A stretch of 43,281 bases of DNA from Asparagopsis taxiformis (taxonomy: Eukaryota > Rhodophyta > Florideophyceae > Bonnemaisoniales > Bonnemaisoniaceae), in NCBI GenBank assembly GCA_030407315.1, contig JALQPE010000629.1, forward strand, positions 1 to 43,281, written 5' to 3'. A model generated the notes under the pieces. The model saw only the letters and a list, made by a program, of their open reading frames with translations. It had not been told where the DNA came from and ran no database searches. A program made the translations under genes and the position numbers. The first letter of the stretch is position 1, and each line of letters opens with the position of its first letter. Below are positions 1 through 9,856 of the stretch, piece after piece.

Positions 1-226
1 GGATCACATCTTTTTAAAATTTTTTCTCTACCCGTATCCGTCACAACTTATTACCTACACCGGTTACGGGTTTCAGACCTTTCCAGTGCTGTGTACCCGT
101 ATACTCTGTTCCGTTCGATATCAACCAGTGTTCCTCACGAAAGTGCAAACGTCACGAGATACGTCGTCAAATTTACTGTCTCGCCGAGCGGTCGCCATCT
201 GTACCCGAATTTCCACTCATTCCATT

Positions 227-1513
227 ATGACGAATAAGCGCAGGCGCAACAGCAATCCGATCGTTGACGACGCAACCGTGCCAATTCTGCGCGAACCCGC
301 TAGCCCTTGGGAGGATTCTAGTGACATGGATACATGTCGAAACGTAGGTCGCGCCGCCCGCGAAAAACTACTCTCGCTGGCAAAGACTTCCTCCGCCTCT
401 TGCTGGATTTATTCGCCCACTCAAGTTTCGCAGACTTGACGGACAAGCCGGGAGGTTTCACATACGCGGACCTTGGCGCTTGGGTTGCGCAGGGCACGGA
501 AGAACAATTTGCGGCGCTGCAAGGTCGACTCAGCATGGCCTTCAGCGGTCGTTCGAAGAATGCTGGAGTCGAGGCGGATGTTGCCGAAATCGTCATGGCA
601 GAGATGAACGTTGAGCGAGCCAAGCAGATTGTTCGTCTGGCATTACCCATTGCCGAGTTTTCAAGACAGGATGAGCGTATCGGGCAATGGGTTGAGCACT
701 GCCCCTTTCTGGGATCGTGCCGCAGACCTTCCTTATTGGATGTAACATGCTTCCTTCGCCACTACAGGTGCCGCAGCGCGGGGAACCAAGCGCCTTCGTT
801 CTTGCTCCACCGGAAACGTTCGAGGTATTGATGTATTTCCAAGCGTTATCTATCATCCGAAATCACAACAAGAACCTGCCGCGTCGCCGAATAGGCGACG
901 CGGCCGAAGAGGGGAACGAAGCCGCACGCGTCCCAGCCCATCGGAAAAGCACTAATCGAGCTTGTTACGTGGTTCAAGTTTTATACCATGCTTGGACCGA
1001 TGTGGCCTTCGCCGCAAAGTTTTCCAGCTTCGAAGAGTTGAGGCGCCGTACATCATTTTCGACAGCAGTGAGCATTGGTTTGACGTGCTCGATGAAGGTC
1101 TATTCGCACCGATGGAACAGAAGCTAGATCTCTACCACGACAAAGCTCCCCTATCTCATCCTGATGGATATGGTGGAAAAGTAGAGACAAGAACCAGTGC
1201 GCAGCACAGTGCATTTAGGTACCTTGTGAGGAAGTTCTTCGACCGGTTGCAGTTTCTTATCGTCAACCCAGACCTGTACACCTGGCCGGAGTCCGACCGC
1301 TGGGGGGCGCTGGAAATATACTTGTCAAGCGGAAATCCGGACAAGCTGCCAGCGTACTTTGACACCCTCGACGAAGACGTTATGGCTGTCCTCCGCCGGC
1401 ACCACAAGCCGCGGACGCAGAAAAGGTCCCCAAGCCGGTTGATGACACTCCCACTCGTCGCAACACAGGAGGGAGAGGTTGGTTCCGTCGACAAGACACA
1501 CAACCAAGCTTGA
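227..1513 (+). pseudogene. Broken relative of the ParB-associated gene preceding MTase-SET
   Basis: Several overlapping reading frames (from an ATG at 227, then 334-831, 717-1127 and 962-1513) must be read in succession, so the gene carries frameshifts. A stretch at about 960-1070 resembles the C-terminal half of the intact protein at 9857-11422: an AW pair followed by PYIIFD here matches AW followed by PYMVFD there. As in the intact pair, it lies directly upstream of, and slightly overlaps, an MTase-SET gene. I could not find the DGxHR ParB motif in any frame, so the N-terminal domain is missing, diverged or outside the alignable part. Read as a decayed paralogue from an older copy of the same element family. 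Small unrecognised introns are an alternative to frameshifts. Confidence 0.5.
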
Positions 1514-3481
1514 ACTTGGGCCTGGGAGGACCAGTCTTACTGCCCAAGGGCCGTCTCCCCCGTCACCGTCACCCCATGCGACAGAAGAGCAGGAAAGTGA
1601 AGGGCAGGCTCTCGCAAAGGACTTTCTTTCGAAAGTGAGTCAGTATTGCCGGGTGTACGACGTCCCTTTCGAAGATTTGGTCAGTGCCGACGAGAGCCGA
1701 GAACACGTGCCCATCACGGGCAACGTTCAGCTCATTCTGACTGATCCGCCTTACAATGTTCGTCGTAAGAGGAACGATTCCAACTCTTCGTACGACAGGC
1801 TAACTGCAGAAGATATGCAGGCTAGCATCGAAGTGTTTGACGAGCTGTTGCGCCCCGGTGGCCACGGCATCGTGTTCTGCTCCGTTTTGCAGTTCTACGA
1901 ATGGTTCCATTACTTGGAACGTACAAAGGACCGCAGTCAGAAGGCCCAACCGATGCTGCTGCCAGTGATGACGGGTCGGATGAAGAAGAGGTTACGTCCA
2001 TGAATTCGGACTCCGAAGCATCGCAGCACAGTGGCGAAGAAAGTGCGGATGAGGAGGATGACGAGGACGAGGAGGACGAGGACGTCGTTCGGAATTCAGT
2101 TTTTCTTCGTTGACGAGGTACCTCTGTTGTTTGTCCGACTACCTGGGCACCTCTATCAAATGCCGGGGCGGAAGAGGTACCAACGCATGAACATGGCAGA
2201 GGTCGCTATCCACTTCTGGAAGCGAGGTGTTCCGTTCAAGGCCGGAAGCGAGATGGTGGCCTATAGGAACCACGGATACATGGACGGCACGTACCCGGCG
2301 TGGTGCAACGTCACCATCAATATGCCCGCCATCGATTCGAATGAGATGGTGTGGCGAACAAGGAGCACAACCGGTGCTACGGTCAGAGTTCGTGCAGAGC
2401 AGAAGAGCGTCGCTCTCATGATGGAGTTGATCAGCCAGCATTCACAGCCTGGTGATATTGTTGTCGATCCATTCTCTGGCACTTTCGCAACGGGAAAAGC
2501 AGCTATGAGCTTGCCTGAGCACCGTGTTTTCGTCGGCAGTGACATGGACAAATTGTGTGTGGCACGATCGCTTCCAAAGCTGTGTGCTCTCATGTCACGT
2601 GTAATTCTTTCAAACAACACTGACATGAGGGTCACGACAGAAGCGAAACAGAGTGCTGAGAAGTTCTTGGCGTCCCCCTCTGTCACGATGCGTACACAGA
2701 GGGAACGGAGGATCATCGAACCCCCACCTGGCCTTCCCCTGTACCAGAGGTTCCCGAAATATATTCGGCAGTACCTCTGGCAGCTGTGCCCAGAGTCGAT
2801 TGCGTCGCACGAGCACATGGAAAAACCGGTACATTATTGGCCACCTTCCCTGCGCCGCTGGTTGCAAACTGAAAACCCTCGCGTGATGCGGGCACACGAT
2901 TGTGTTGCGAAAAAATTGAGCGTTCGACCATCGCTGATTAAGCATCCAAATGCAGGAAGAGGGCTCTTCGCTGAACAGACATTTAATGTTGGCGACGAAG
3001 TATGTGCATACTACGGAACTGTTGTGTACTCTGATATGAGCAAGAAGTCGATGAGGTTCGCGTACGGAGAGGGTCACATGGCGATAACGAAGGAAACATT
3101 CTTGATGTATGCCATCAAGCTGTATGCAACAGCGGAGGACGACGAAAACATCGAGCATCCAATTTGGATTGTTCCGGCTCCGTTCTGTTCGGCGCAGTTC
3201 ATCAACGACCCGCGGTATTTGCGAGGTGAGGACACTCCGGCGGAAGACACCAGGCGGATGGCCAACGTCGAGTTTGTCGAGAACTACAGCAGCGGTTCGA
3301 CGGGGAGAAGCTCAAGGCGAAGGACCTAGAAAATCCGAAGATCATTGTAGTACGTGCAATCCGCGATATCTGTCCGGGGCAGGAGCTCTACGTTCATTAT
3401 GGGACAGCGTTAGAGCATGGAATTAGGGTCACGAAAGATGTTTTCATTTCGACTACAAATAAAGCTACGTTCCAGAGTTGA
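1479..3481 (+). pseudogene. Frameshifted DNA amino-methyltransferase-SET fusion, old copy
   Basis: Homologue of the intact 11305-13065 gene. Frame one (1479-2003) carries the catalytic motif TDPPYN and a PGGHGIVF strand. A second frame (to about 2113) encodes a strongly acidic D/E-rich linker absent from the intact copy. A third frame (2031-3329) has the SAM-binding motif GDIVVDPFSGTFATG followed by a SET domain with GRGLFAE, YYGTVVY and QFINDPR. The last SET block (PGQELYVHYG) lies in yet another frame, ending with TGA at 3479-3481. Motif IV precedes motif I, which is beta-class order of the N4/N6 amino-methyltransferases. At least three shifts, one at a T-run near 2100, make it non-functional as read. 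The domain pair itself is secure. Confidence 0.8.
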
Positions 3482-4081
3482 AGTATATCATATAATGCAG
3501 CATGTCCAGCCACCATTAGTCCAGGGTGAAACCTATTGAGCAGTACTCGCCTGTCAAAAACCAATCGTTCACACTCTAGGTGCACTTCGTCCGAGCAGTG
3601 AACCTGACTGCTTGGTTGCTGTTATGCGTGCAGATGCAAATACAAGACCAAGTTGAAATGGACGCCCGGTGGATGTCCAGCTCAGTTGCATTGCTGTCCA
3701 GCCAGAAATTCTACAATTCAGGGTAGAAAAATATTGCGAAAAACATCGATTTCAGCGGGTCGATTGTGCCGTACGGCACACCCCCATCTCAAAAACATGT
3801 TCACATGTGCATGTTTTTGAGAATAGCCCAAATTTTAATTCAAATCAGGACGTCTTCCGGACATAGGGGTGCTCGCGGCCTAGCTCGACAGCTGTAATTG
3901 TACCTCATTAAATACTGTTGATGACTGCCTACCGTATACAATCTGGGCTGTTGGCGTATTCTCCGGTACTTGACCTGACCTGAACGTTCATCGCAGACCG
4001 TTGTGGTTACCGACACTATACAGCAATCTTTTTTGTATCTCGTGCGATCCGATTGTACCATCGCTTCGGGAAAGCTTCATT
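3482..4081. other. Intergenic stretch with one hairpin
   Basis: No credible coding frame. The only structure I see is an inverted repeat at 3787-3822 (listed separately). The stretch separates the broken MTase-SET gene from the coiled-coil gene starting at 4082. Confidence 0.5.
3787..3822. repeat. 13-bp perfect inverted repeat (hairpin)
   Basis: Arms TCTCAAAAACATG (3787-3799) and CATGTTTTTGAGA (3810-3822) are perfectly complementary around a 10-nt loop. It sits between two genes. It could be a transcript 3'-end hairpin or a relic of a small inverted-repeat element; function unknown. Confidence 0.6.
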
Positions 4082-4927
4082 ATGCCGCCGCGTATTGCGA
4101 AGAAAGCTCCAAAGCCTCCGGGCCTCCAGAAAACCCGGTCAGCAGCTGCTGTATCGAGTGCCCGACAATCCCGTGCGAAGAAGCGGTCTGGGCCTACCGG
4201 CAGCATTGAACCGCGGTCCGGTAGTCGCAAGACGGACCGGCGCAGAACTGGGGATCCGCAGCGAGAAAGTGAGGAAGGAGGAACGGCGCGGAGAGAGATG
4301 GGGCTTGACCGAGGCAAGCGTGCTCGCAGGGACAGTGAACATCATGATGATGACATGATAGTGGCTCAAAACATGTTGGAATTGCGGCAGAGTGCTATGG
4401 CAAAGGTAGTTTCTCCCGGGTTGGCAGATGCGGAGGTGCTGCAGACGGAGTCCCAGCCGGGGGTTCGCGAGACACTGGAGGCTGTGACCCCCACTGCGCC
4501 AACTATGCCGAGTACATCAGCCCCAGCAGGTAATGCAGTCAGGGACCCGAGGATAGCGGCAAGGGATGTTGTTTCTGAGCAACGTTCACAGGGATTCCAA
4601 CTATCATCGGCGGTCAGGTGGTACTGAGGGGAGAGAGCAGCCGGAGTGCGGGCCTCGTCACAACAGACTGTCATTGGTGCCAATATATGCGCGTAACGCC
4701 CCCGCGACGTCAGGCTATTGCCGATGGAGGACATCATAATCCCGATAGCGTGGGAGATGGGGGGACGGTGAGGGCAGAGAGGTTGCATCCGCCGGAATCC
4801 ATCGATTTAATGGCGAGTCGCATCAATGCGCAGAAGAAGAAGATCGCGGAGCTGGAAAAAAGTGTTTAGCCAGGACATAGCAAACAAGGCGCTCACCACG
4901 GAGATAGTTGCGTTGGAGGCTAAGGTG
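4082..4927 (+). pseudogene. Basic, coiled-coil protein of unknown function, cut by the CACTA terminus
   Basis: ATG at 4082 opens a frame (to 4627) encoding a Lys/Arg-rich, probably disordered and nuclear, N-terminus (KKAPKPPG, RKTDRRRTG, KRARRD). Coding character continues in the 4618-4869 frame with INAQKKKIAELEK, and after a shift at an A6 run (4856-4861) as DIANKALTTEIVALEAKV, both heptad-like coiled coil. The last frame runs directly into CACTACTG at 4928, the left end of the giant transposon, where it meets a stop. So the gene has at least two frameshifts and its 3' end abuts, or is truncated by, the insertion. I do not recognise the family. A loosely similar coiled-coil gene lies inside the element at 5620. 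Confidence 0.45.
4926..4927. other. Left target-site duplication (TG) of the CACTA-type element
   Basis: TG immediately precedes the left terminal CACTACTG, and TG (35093-35094) immediately follows the right terminal CAGTAGTG. Two-to-three-bp duplications are known for CACTA elements. A 2-bp match alone is weak, but it agrees with the terminal repeats. Confidence 0.55.
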
Positions 4928-4946
4928 CACTACTGAGTTTGAGATC
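4928..4946 (+). repeat. Left terminal inverted repeat
   Basis: A 19-bp terminus beginning CACTACTG, the inverted partner of 35074-35092 with mismatches at positions 9, 12 and 16. The CACTA start is the hallmark of En/Spm-like transposons. Confidence 0.8.
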
Positions 4947-4964
4947 AAAAAATGTAGTAAATTT

Positions 4965-5330
4965 ACTGCCTGAGGCAGTGAAAATCACTGCCTGAGCAAT
5001 GTAGTGCCTGAGGCAGTAAAATTACTATTTTAATTTTTTCAGTTCTAGTGCCGCAGGCAGTAAAATACAAAATTTCCTGGCAGTACGGTATGTAGCAGAA
5101 TTCAGTACTGTACGATAGCAAATTCTAGTAATTTTTGCTGGTACCACAGGGCAGTAGTGCAATGCAGTGATTTTTGATGATTTTTGCAATGGAATGTACT
5201 GCCATACAGTACTGCCCTGGCAAATGACCTGGCATTAGAATCAGGCAGTAAAATATACTGGCTCCGGCAGTGAATTGTACTGCCTGCAAGTACTGCCTTG
5301 ATAGTAATTGGTGATTGGTATTTTCTGAGA
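4965..5330. repeat. Left subterminal ACTGCC repeat array
   Basis: Many copies of ACTGCC/GGCAGT, several as the palindrome ACTGCCTGAGGCAGT (first at 4965-4979), often embedded in AGTAAAATTTACT-like A/T tracts. The central TGA of the first copy appears as TCA in the outermost right-hand copy (35025-35039), so the two ends are in inverted orientation. In CACTA elements such subterminal motifs are transposase or accessory-protein binding sites; that role is inferred here. No gene overlaps the array. Confidence 0.8.
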
Positions 5331-5619
5331 TTCAATGTTGCAATAGTTGTCCAGGATAGGGTTGTACAATGTGTTCGCATGTGAGTTCAAGTAGAGAAGA
5401 GAGGAAACTATTCTGAAGCTACTAGTAGTGAGAAGTGCAGAGGATGCATGGTCACATGGAAATGACCGTTACAAAAAAGGTAGGAGAAAATCGGTCGTTT
5501 TCCGAGGATATGAGTAGAGTAGTTGGCATTATTTGTTACTATTGCTAGCATTCTCGTTGCAGGAAAATCGTCTGGAGTGACACTTTGCGATTGGAACGAG
5601 AGGCGAAGTTTGACGGAAG

Positions 5620-7141
5620 ATGGAATCTCAGCGTCGTGAGGAAAATCCAAATGACTGCCTAGCAGGGATTATTCGAGAGGGATTCAGGACAGTGACTGGG
5701 GAAGTTCGTCGTATTGGGGAGAGGATGGATGAAATCGACGATGACCGAACGTCCCAACGCCAGCAAATCGAAAAGCTGATGAGTCGCGTCGAGTTTATAG
5801 TAACGGAATTACAGGGTGTGAAAGACTTCTGAGATGGTTTATTACAGCAGAGTCAGGGCAATTCGAAGAAGGGGATGACTGACAAGGACAGGGACCGTTT
5901 GCGCATCTCGCAGTCAGCAGAACTATCGTTTTCTTACAATTTTCTGTGTGCAGTATTTAGAACTGTTGTACCTTTGCTGGTCGACAAGATTGATGCTGGG
6001 GCGACAATTTACACCAACCAAGGAATCTACGACCTCCGTGGTTGCAGGTTGCTCTCTGCAATGATGTTTGCGAAGCAGAGCAATGACAAGAGGGATGTGT
6101 TCCAATCCAACACCGGGAAGAACAACATCGAGCTTCGATTCCAAGTGGTGATGTCTCTCCTGCGGAACATTCAGAAGGAAAAGTCGGGTACAGGCCGTAC
6201 AGTGGAAGGCTCGAGCTCTGGACGCGATTCGAATGCGTTCAACGTCTGGAAGGAGAACAAGTACATTCCGGACAAAATAATCGAAGAAGTTGTTTATGGT
6301 GCCACTGGCGATGGCCGAAACCAGCCTGCAGGAAGCATTGACGGAGGGGCTAGGAAGCGGAGGAAACAGATGGAAATGGTGGACAGTTGAGCAAGCGTGA
6401 AATATCTTTGGCTGTTACGAAAGTTGCGCTGACAAAGGTGCTCGGTTTCCTGAACAAGTCTAGAGAGCAGGTGCGCCATCGATTCCTTGTCGAACTGGGG
6501 TTCGCTCTAGTGTTGGAAACGGACGCATCTATCACTTTCGAGTTTCCAACTCACGATCTCATTCGAGATATGGATGTTATCCCCGATACCCGTGTGACCA
6601 ACGGAATCTAAGGCCTGAGGAACGGAAAGTTGTGGATGACAAGAATTCCGAGATCTTGATACAATTCATCGCTGAGCGGAAAGAGATGGTTGTCATCATT
6701 CAGTACGAAGTCGAGATATCGGGATGTGTGGCCAAAAGGATGATTCGAAGGAGAATCAATATCCTGGAGGTAGCCCTGAACACTGCAATTGCTTTCCTTC
6801 AATGCACGAGTAGAATGGTTTTCCTGCGACGTTCCTGCAATTCACTCAGATTTGTCTATGCAATCGCTCCCGAGATTCTAGGAATTTTCAAGGTACAATC
6901 AGGTCAGACCTTCGAAGAAAGTGTACAAGACGAGCTCAAACAATTAGGAAAGGCGATGTTGCCGAGTGACCGAATCTGTAAGAGGCATCTCTGCGAAGAT
7001 GTACTGACAATTACTAACGAAAAATTCGATGAACAACACTTGGAACAGCGTAGTACCGCGTTTGAGGAGGATAGCGGACATGTAAATGAAGAAGATGGGA
7101 GTGAAAGCTACGTTGAAGTTTTCCTTGATGAGGAAGATTGA
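5620..7141 (+). pseudogene. Coiled-coil/unknown protein with one internal TGA and two frameshifts
   Basis: ATG at 5620 begins a short heptad-rich helix (EVRRIGERMDEIDDD, QQIEKLMSRVEFIVTELQG). An in-frame TGA at 5830-5832 interrupts it, and the same frame then continues to 6390 (SYNFLCAVFRTVVPLLVDKI, later the basic GARKRRKQM). The frame shifts near 6387 (KREISLAVTKVALTKVLGFL) and again near 6610 to finish at 7141 with an acidic tail (EEDGSESYVEVFLDEED). I do not recognise any domain. It lies inside the left end of the giant element, upstream of the first palindromic sites, and could be a decayed accessory protein. Short introns could explain some interruptions, but I saw no convincing splice pairs. 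Confidence 0.45.
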
Positions 7142-7460
7142 TAATGGAAGCGGATAAGTAAAGTTTCATAACCTTTGAAGTAAAATAATTACGACGAGGC
7201 AGACTGAGGAGAAATAGAAACCTTTAGATATGAAACTGTCTAGGATATGAGTGGAAAAGGTGCACCCTAGCATGCTACGTACTACATGGTGTACTGGAAA
7301 CAATAGCTATCGTTCTTATTTTTCAGCTCACTCTGCGACTAGAAAGCGTCATGTCTACTACGGTTAAGAGTTTTACCCTGTCATTGAGCACGCCTCTAGT
7401 AGCTTCGGGGCCTGTGCAGTCCCATCCAATGCCGTAGCTCCACCTGACAGAGTAGTGCGG
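7142..7460. other. Intergenic, no gene seen
   Basis: No coding frame of interest. The stretch lies between the broken coiled-coil gene and the first palindromic core sites. Confidence 0.4.
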
Positions 7461-7607
7461 AAAATAATACCGGGTATTATTTTGAGGAATATTTTGCCAA
7501 GTGGAGGGCAATCATTCGTACCGACTACAGGCGATCCCTGGACGAAACCTAAGAATAATACCCGGTATTATTTTCAGGGATATTTTGCCAAGTGGAGGGC
7601 AATCATT
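7461..7607. repeat. Two parS-like palindromic sites in a 91-bp direct repeat
   Basis: The core is AATAATACCGGGTATTATT at 7463-7481 (perfect palindrome extending to 7461-7483) and AATAATACCCGGTATTATT at 7554-7572. Each is followed by the same tail ending GCCAAGTGGAGGGCAATCATT (7496-7516 and 7587-7607), giving a tandem period of 91 bp. The core is identical to that in the arrays at 13.2-13.7 kb and 17.3-17.6 kb, although the flanking arms differ. The sites lie just beyond the 3' end of the Tudor-like gene. A binding site for the ParB-like proteins of this element is the obvious hypothesis. Confidence 0.85.
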
Positions 7608-7719
7608 GTTACAGAATGCAGACAGTCCCCGAACAGGCCAGAAAGATACGGAGCATGTATCGATGGATACCATCGACTTAATCGAGGTTGACTAACTCTG
7701 AACAGTCTTGTAGACCCAT

Positions 7720-9129
7720 CTAGAAAAGATAGAAAACGTTTTCCTCGGAGGCGACATCGTGTCCGGTAGGATGAGGTGCATCGACAGGGGAACTATTCTG
7801 TCCAACAATAACGTCATGTCCAATTGTGTCTAGCTCGCTGCAGATGGTGTGTCCACTGAAAATGCATGCTGGGAGGTTCAAGTATGCAGTTCCCAACACA
7901 AAATTCTTGAGAACGCGCTCGAAAGTTCCATATGGACGAGGGCCTTGAACAGGTTTCCAGGTCAGTGAGAACGAGTTGGCCAGTTTGAAATTTTTGCTGT
8001 CCGGCAGCTCAAAGTTCTCCTGCATTTCTCGACTTGAGAGGAAGCGAGCTTCCAAAGGATACGAATAGCTGCAATTGACATAGTCGTATTCATCAGATTC
8101 TCGAGTAAGAACGACAGTACTACTCATGTTTTCAGATCTCCTGTATAAAGAGGAACCAACAAGAACAGCCTTTGTAGCTGGAATAAAATCTTCTGAAGCA
8201 CTGTCTGCTAGAGGTACCAAAACTCTAATGACAGAAGACCCAGAATCGTGTCGTGTTTTCTTCCACTTGAGGATAGTAGAGTTCGTGCATGTAGACATGG
8301 AAGGAGCTAAAGTATTGCAGAGGTCATAGTATGTTCCAAAGTGGATCGATAGCTCTTTATCTCTCCCAGTTGAAATTCGAACCGCCTCGACGCTCGGCAG
8401 GAAAATTGTGTTTGGGTTGTTCTTCTCTTCGCATAGCCTGGAAAGTTGTAAAAACTGTTCAAGCGAGCAATCTGCTCTTGCCGTCACATAGTCTTGCACC
8501 AAGGAGCTCACTTCCCGGCCTGTTTCAGACTTCGTGATTTTGGAGGACAGGGGTTTGTCCAGTTTTAAGCCAACTCTCTGGAACAGGTAGTCGCACACAA
8601 TGTTTCCGAAGATGGGTCCAGTAGCGCTTGATGAACCGCGACAGTTGAGAATCTGCCTTTCGAGGTAGGATACCTTTTGAAACAGCTTGGATATGTCCTC
8701 ATTGATGTTAGGACCAGGAGGACTCTCATCGCAAACTAAGCGCGGCTCGGACTTGGATCGACTCAACAAGTTTTGTTTGCAGTCTTTTTTATGGAAACTG
8801 TCTTCACCCGCAGACGAGATCGTCTGCTCTAGTGCTAGTTGCTCTCCAAACCTCCAACGTAGCATGTTTCCAGAGTCAATGTCCAGCAGCGAATTTTTCT
8901 TGAATAATTTTGCTGTAGAGACTGACTGGTCGAAACCGTGTTCAGATTGATATTGCAGCGTAACAAACAAGTTTCCAGTCAAACGATGTTCTCCGGACGC
9001 GTCCGGCTTGGCAGTACTCAAAACTTTGGCGCCCCACCAAACCTTTTTCTGTTTCCTTCCTCTCGTTCGTAAACTCCATTCTACTTCAATGACTGATCCT
9101 TCGGAGACAAAGTCTGTTGGGTCTTGCAT
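7720..9129 (-). CDS. Protein with Tudor/Agenet-like N-terminal domain, otherwise unknown
   Basis: An intact 469-residue frame. Residues about 8-95 (VIEVEWSLRTRGRKQKKVWWGAKVL, later FVTLQYQ and LRWRFGE) have the strand-rich, aromatic pattern of Tudor/Agenet or related chromatin-reader barrels: a charged W-containing strand, WW before an AKVL strand, and a closing LRWR. The rest (residues 100-469) has no motif I recognise. The gene is divergent from the ParB/MTase-SET pair across a 727-bp promoter-like region and converges on the palindromic sites at 7461-7607. A methyl-lysine or methyl-arginine reader acting with the SET domain next door is a reasonable guess, but the fold call rests on pattern only. 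Confidence 0.55.
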   Translation of the reverse strand: MQDPTDFVSEGSVIEVEWSLRTRGRKQKKVWWGAKVLSTAKPDASGEHRLTGNLFVTLQYQSEHGFDQSVSTAKLFKKNSLLDIDSGNMLRWRFGEQLALEQTISSAGEDSFHKKDCKQNLLSRSKSEPRLVCDESPPGPNINEDISKLFQKVSYLERQILNCRGSSSATGPIFGNIVCDYLFQRVGLKLDKPLSSKITKSETGREVSSLVQDYVTARADCSLEQFLQLSRLCEEKNNPNTIFLPSVEAVRISTGRDKELSIHFGTYYDLCNTLAPSMSTCTNSTILKWKKTRHDSGSSVIRVLVPLADSASEDFIPATKAVLVGSSLYRRSENMSSTVVLTRESDEYDYVNCSYSYPLEARFLSSREMQENFELPDSKNFKLANSFSLTWKPVQGPRPYGTFERVLKNFVLGTAYLNLPACIFSGHTICSELDTIGHDVIVGQNSSPVDAPHPTGHDVASEENVFYLF

Positions 9130-9856
9130 AATGGGTATTCCCAGGAAAAGAATGGAAGAGGTATCGACTGAGGAAACAGGAAAGATGACGAAACTGTACA
9201 GCTTGTATCCGTGTGGAATGATAGAGAGAAAATTGGTAGGTTACTATTTTTATACTTGCATAACTCGTAACGGTTATAAATTACTAACACCTGTCCCAGC
9301 GACATGGGAGACCAACATCGTGATGATCATCTCTCTTGAACATTCATCACCATATAATAAAGATCTTATTCCGAGCTGCTCGAAGCCATTACCAGTAGAT
9401 TGGGTGTATTTTTCGCTGTGGCAATATAACGGAACCTAGACGTGTATGTATAAACAGACGCAGGGATCGAGAATGATGCAGTGAAATCAATGTGTATATT
9501 TATATACTGGTAAAAACGAGTCTACAAGTTCGAACAGAAGATGAAGTCCTCTCAAGAGATTGGTTTTGAAATCTCCGATGGCAGATTTCAAACTCAATCT
9601 CTCGAGGGGACTTCAAATTCAAAACAAAAATGGAAATGTCCGTTGGCGAAATAATTGTATTGAAAGGCCGCCGAAGAACCTAATTATTCCTCATTACGTA
9701 CCCTACCTAGCCAAAGTATACCTGAAAATATTCAGGTTAACTCTTTAACTGTGCATTTAAGGTTTATCAAGATTGTTGCCGAAGGTTTTTAACGGCAGGT
9801 AGGAGAGAAGATTGTTTTCTGCTGGTGACTGATTGAGGTGAAGAATCTATTTCTCG
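9130..9856. promoter_or_regulatory. Divergent promoter region between Tudor-like and ParB-like genes
   Basis: A 727-bp gap between divergently transcribed genes, so it should contain both promoters. It includes the imperfect 32-bp inverted repeat at 9543-9614. I could not identify a convincing TATA element or a palindromic core site here. Confidence 0.45.
9543..9614. repeat. 32-bp imperfect inverted repeat
   Basis: The left arm 9543-9574 (starting GAAGTCCTCTCAAGAGATTG) pairs with the right arm 9583-9614 with about four mismatches around an 8-nt spacer. It lies midway between two divergent start codons, a position suited to an operator or a small-RNA-generating hairpin. Confidence 0.7.

Noticed and set aside
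8126..8950. Plus-strand frames across the Tudor-like gene
   Set aside because: Short, domain-free, and antisense to a single long intact frame.
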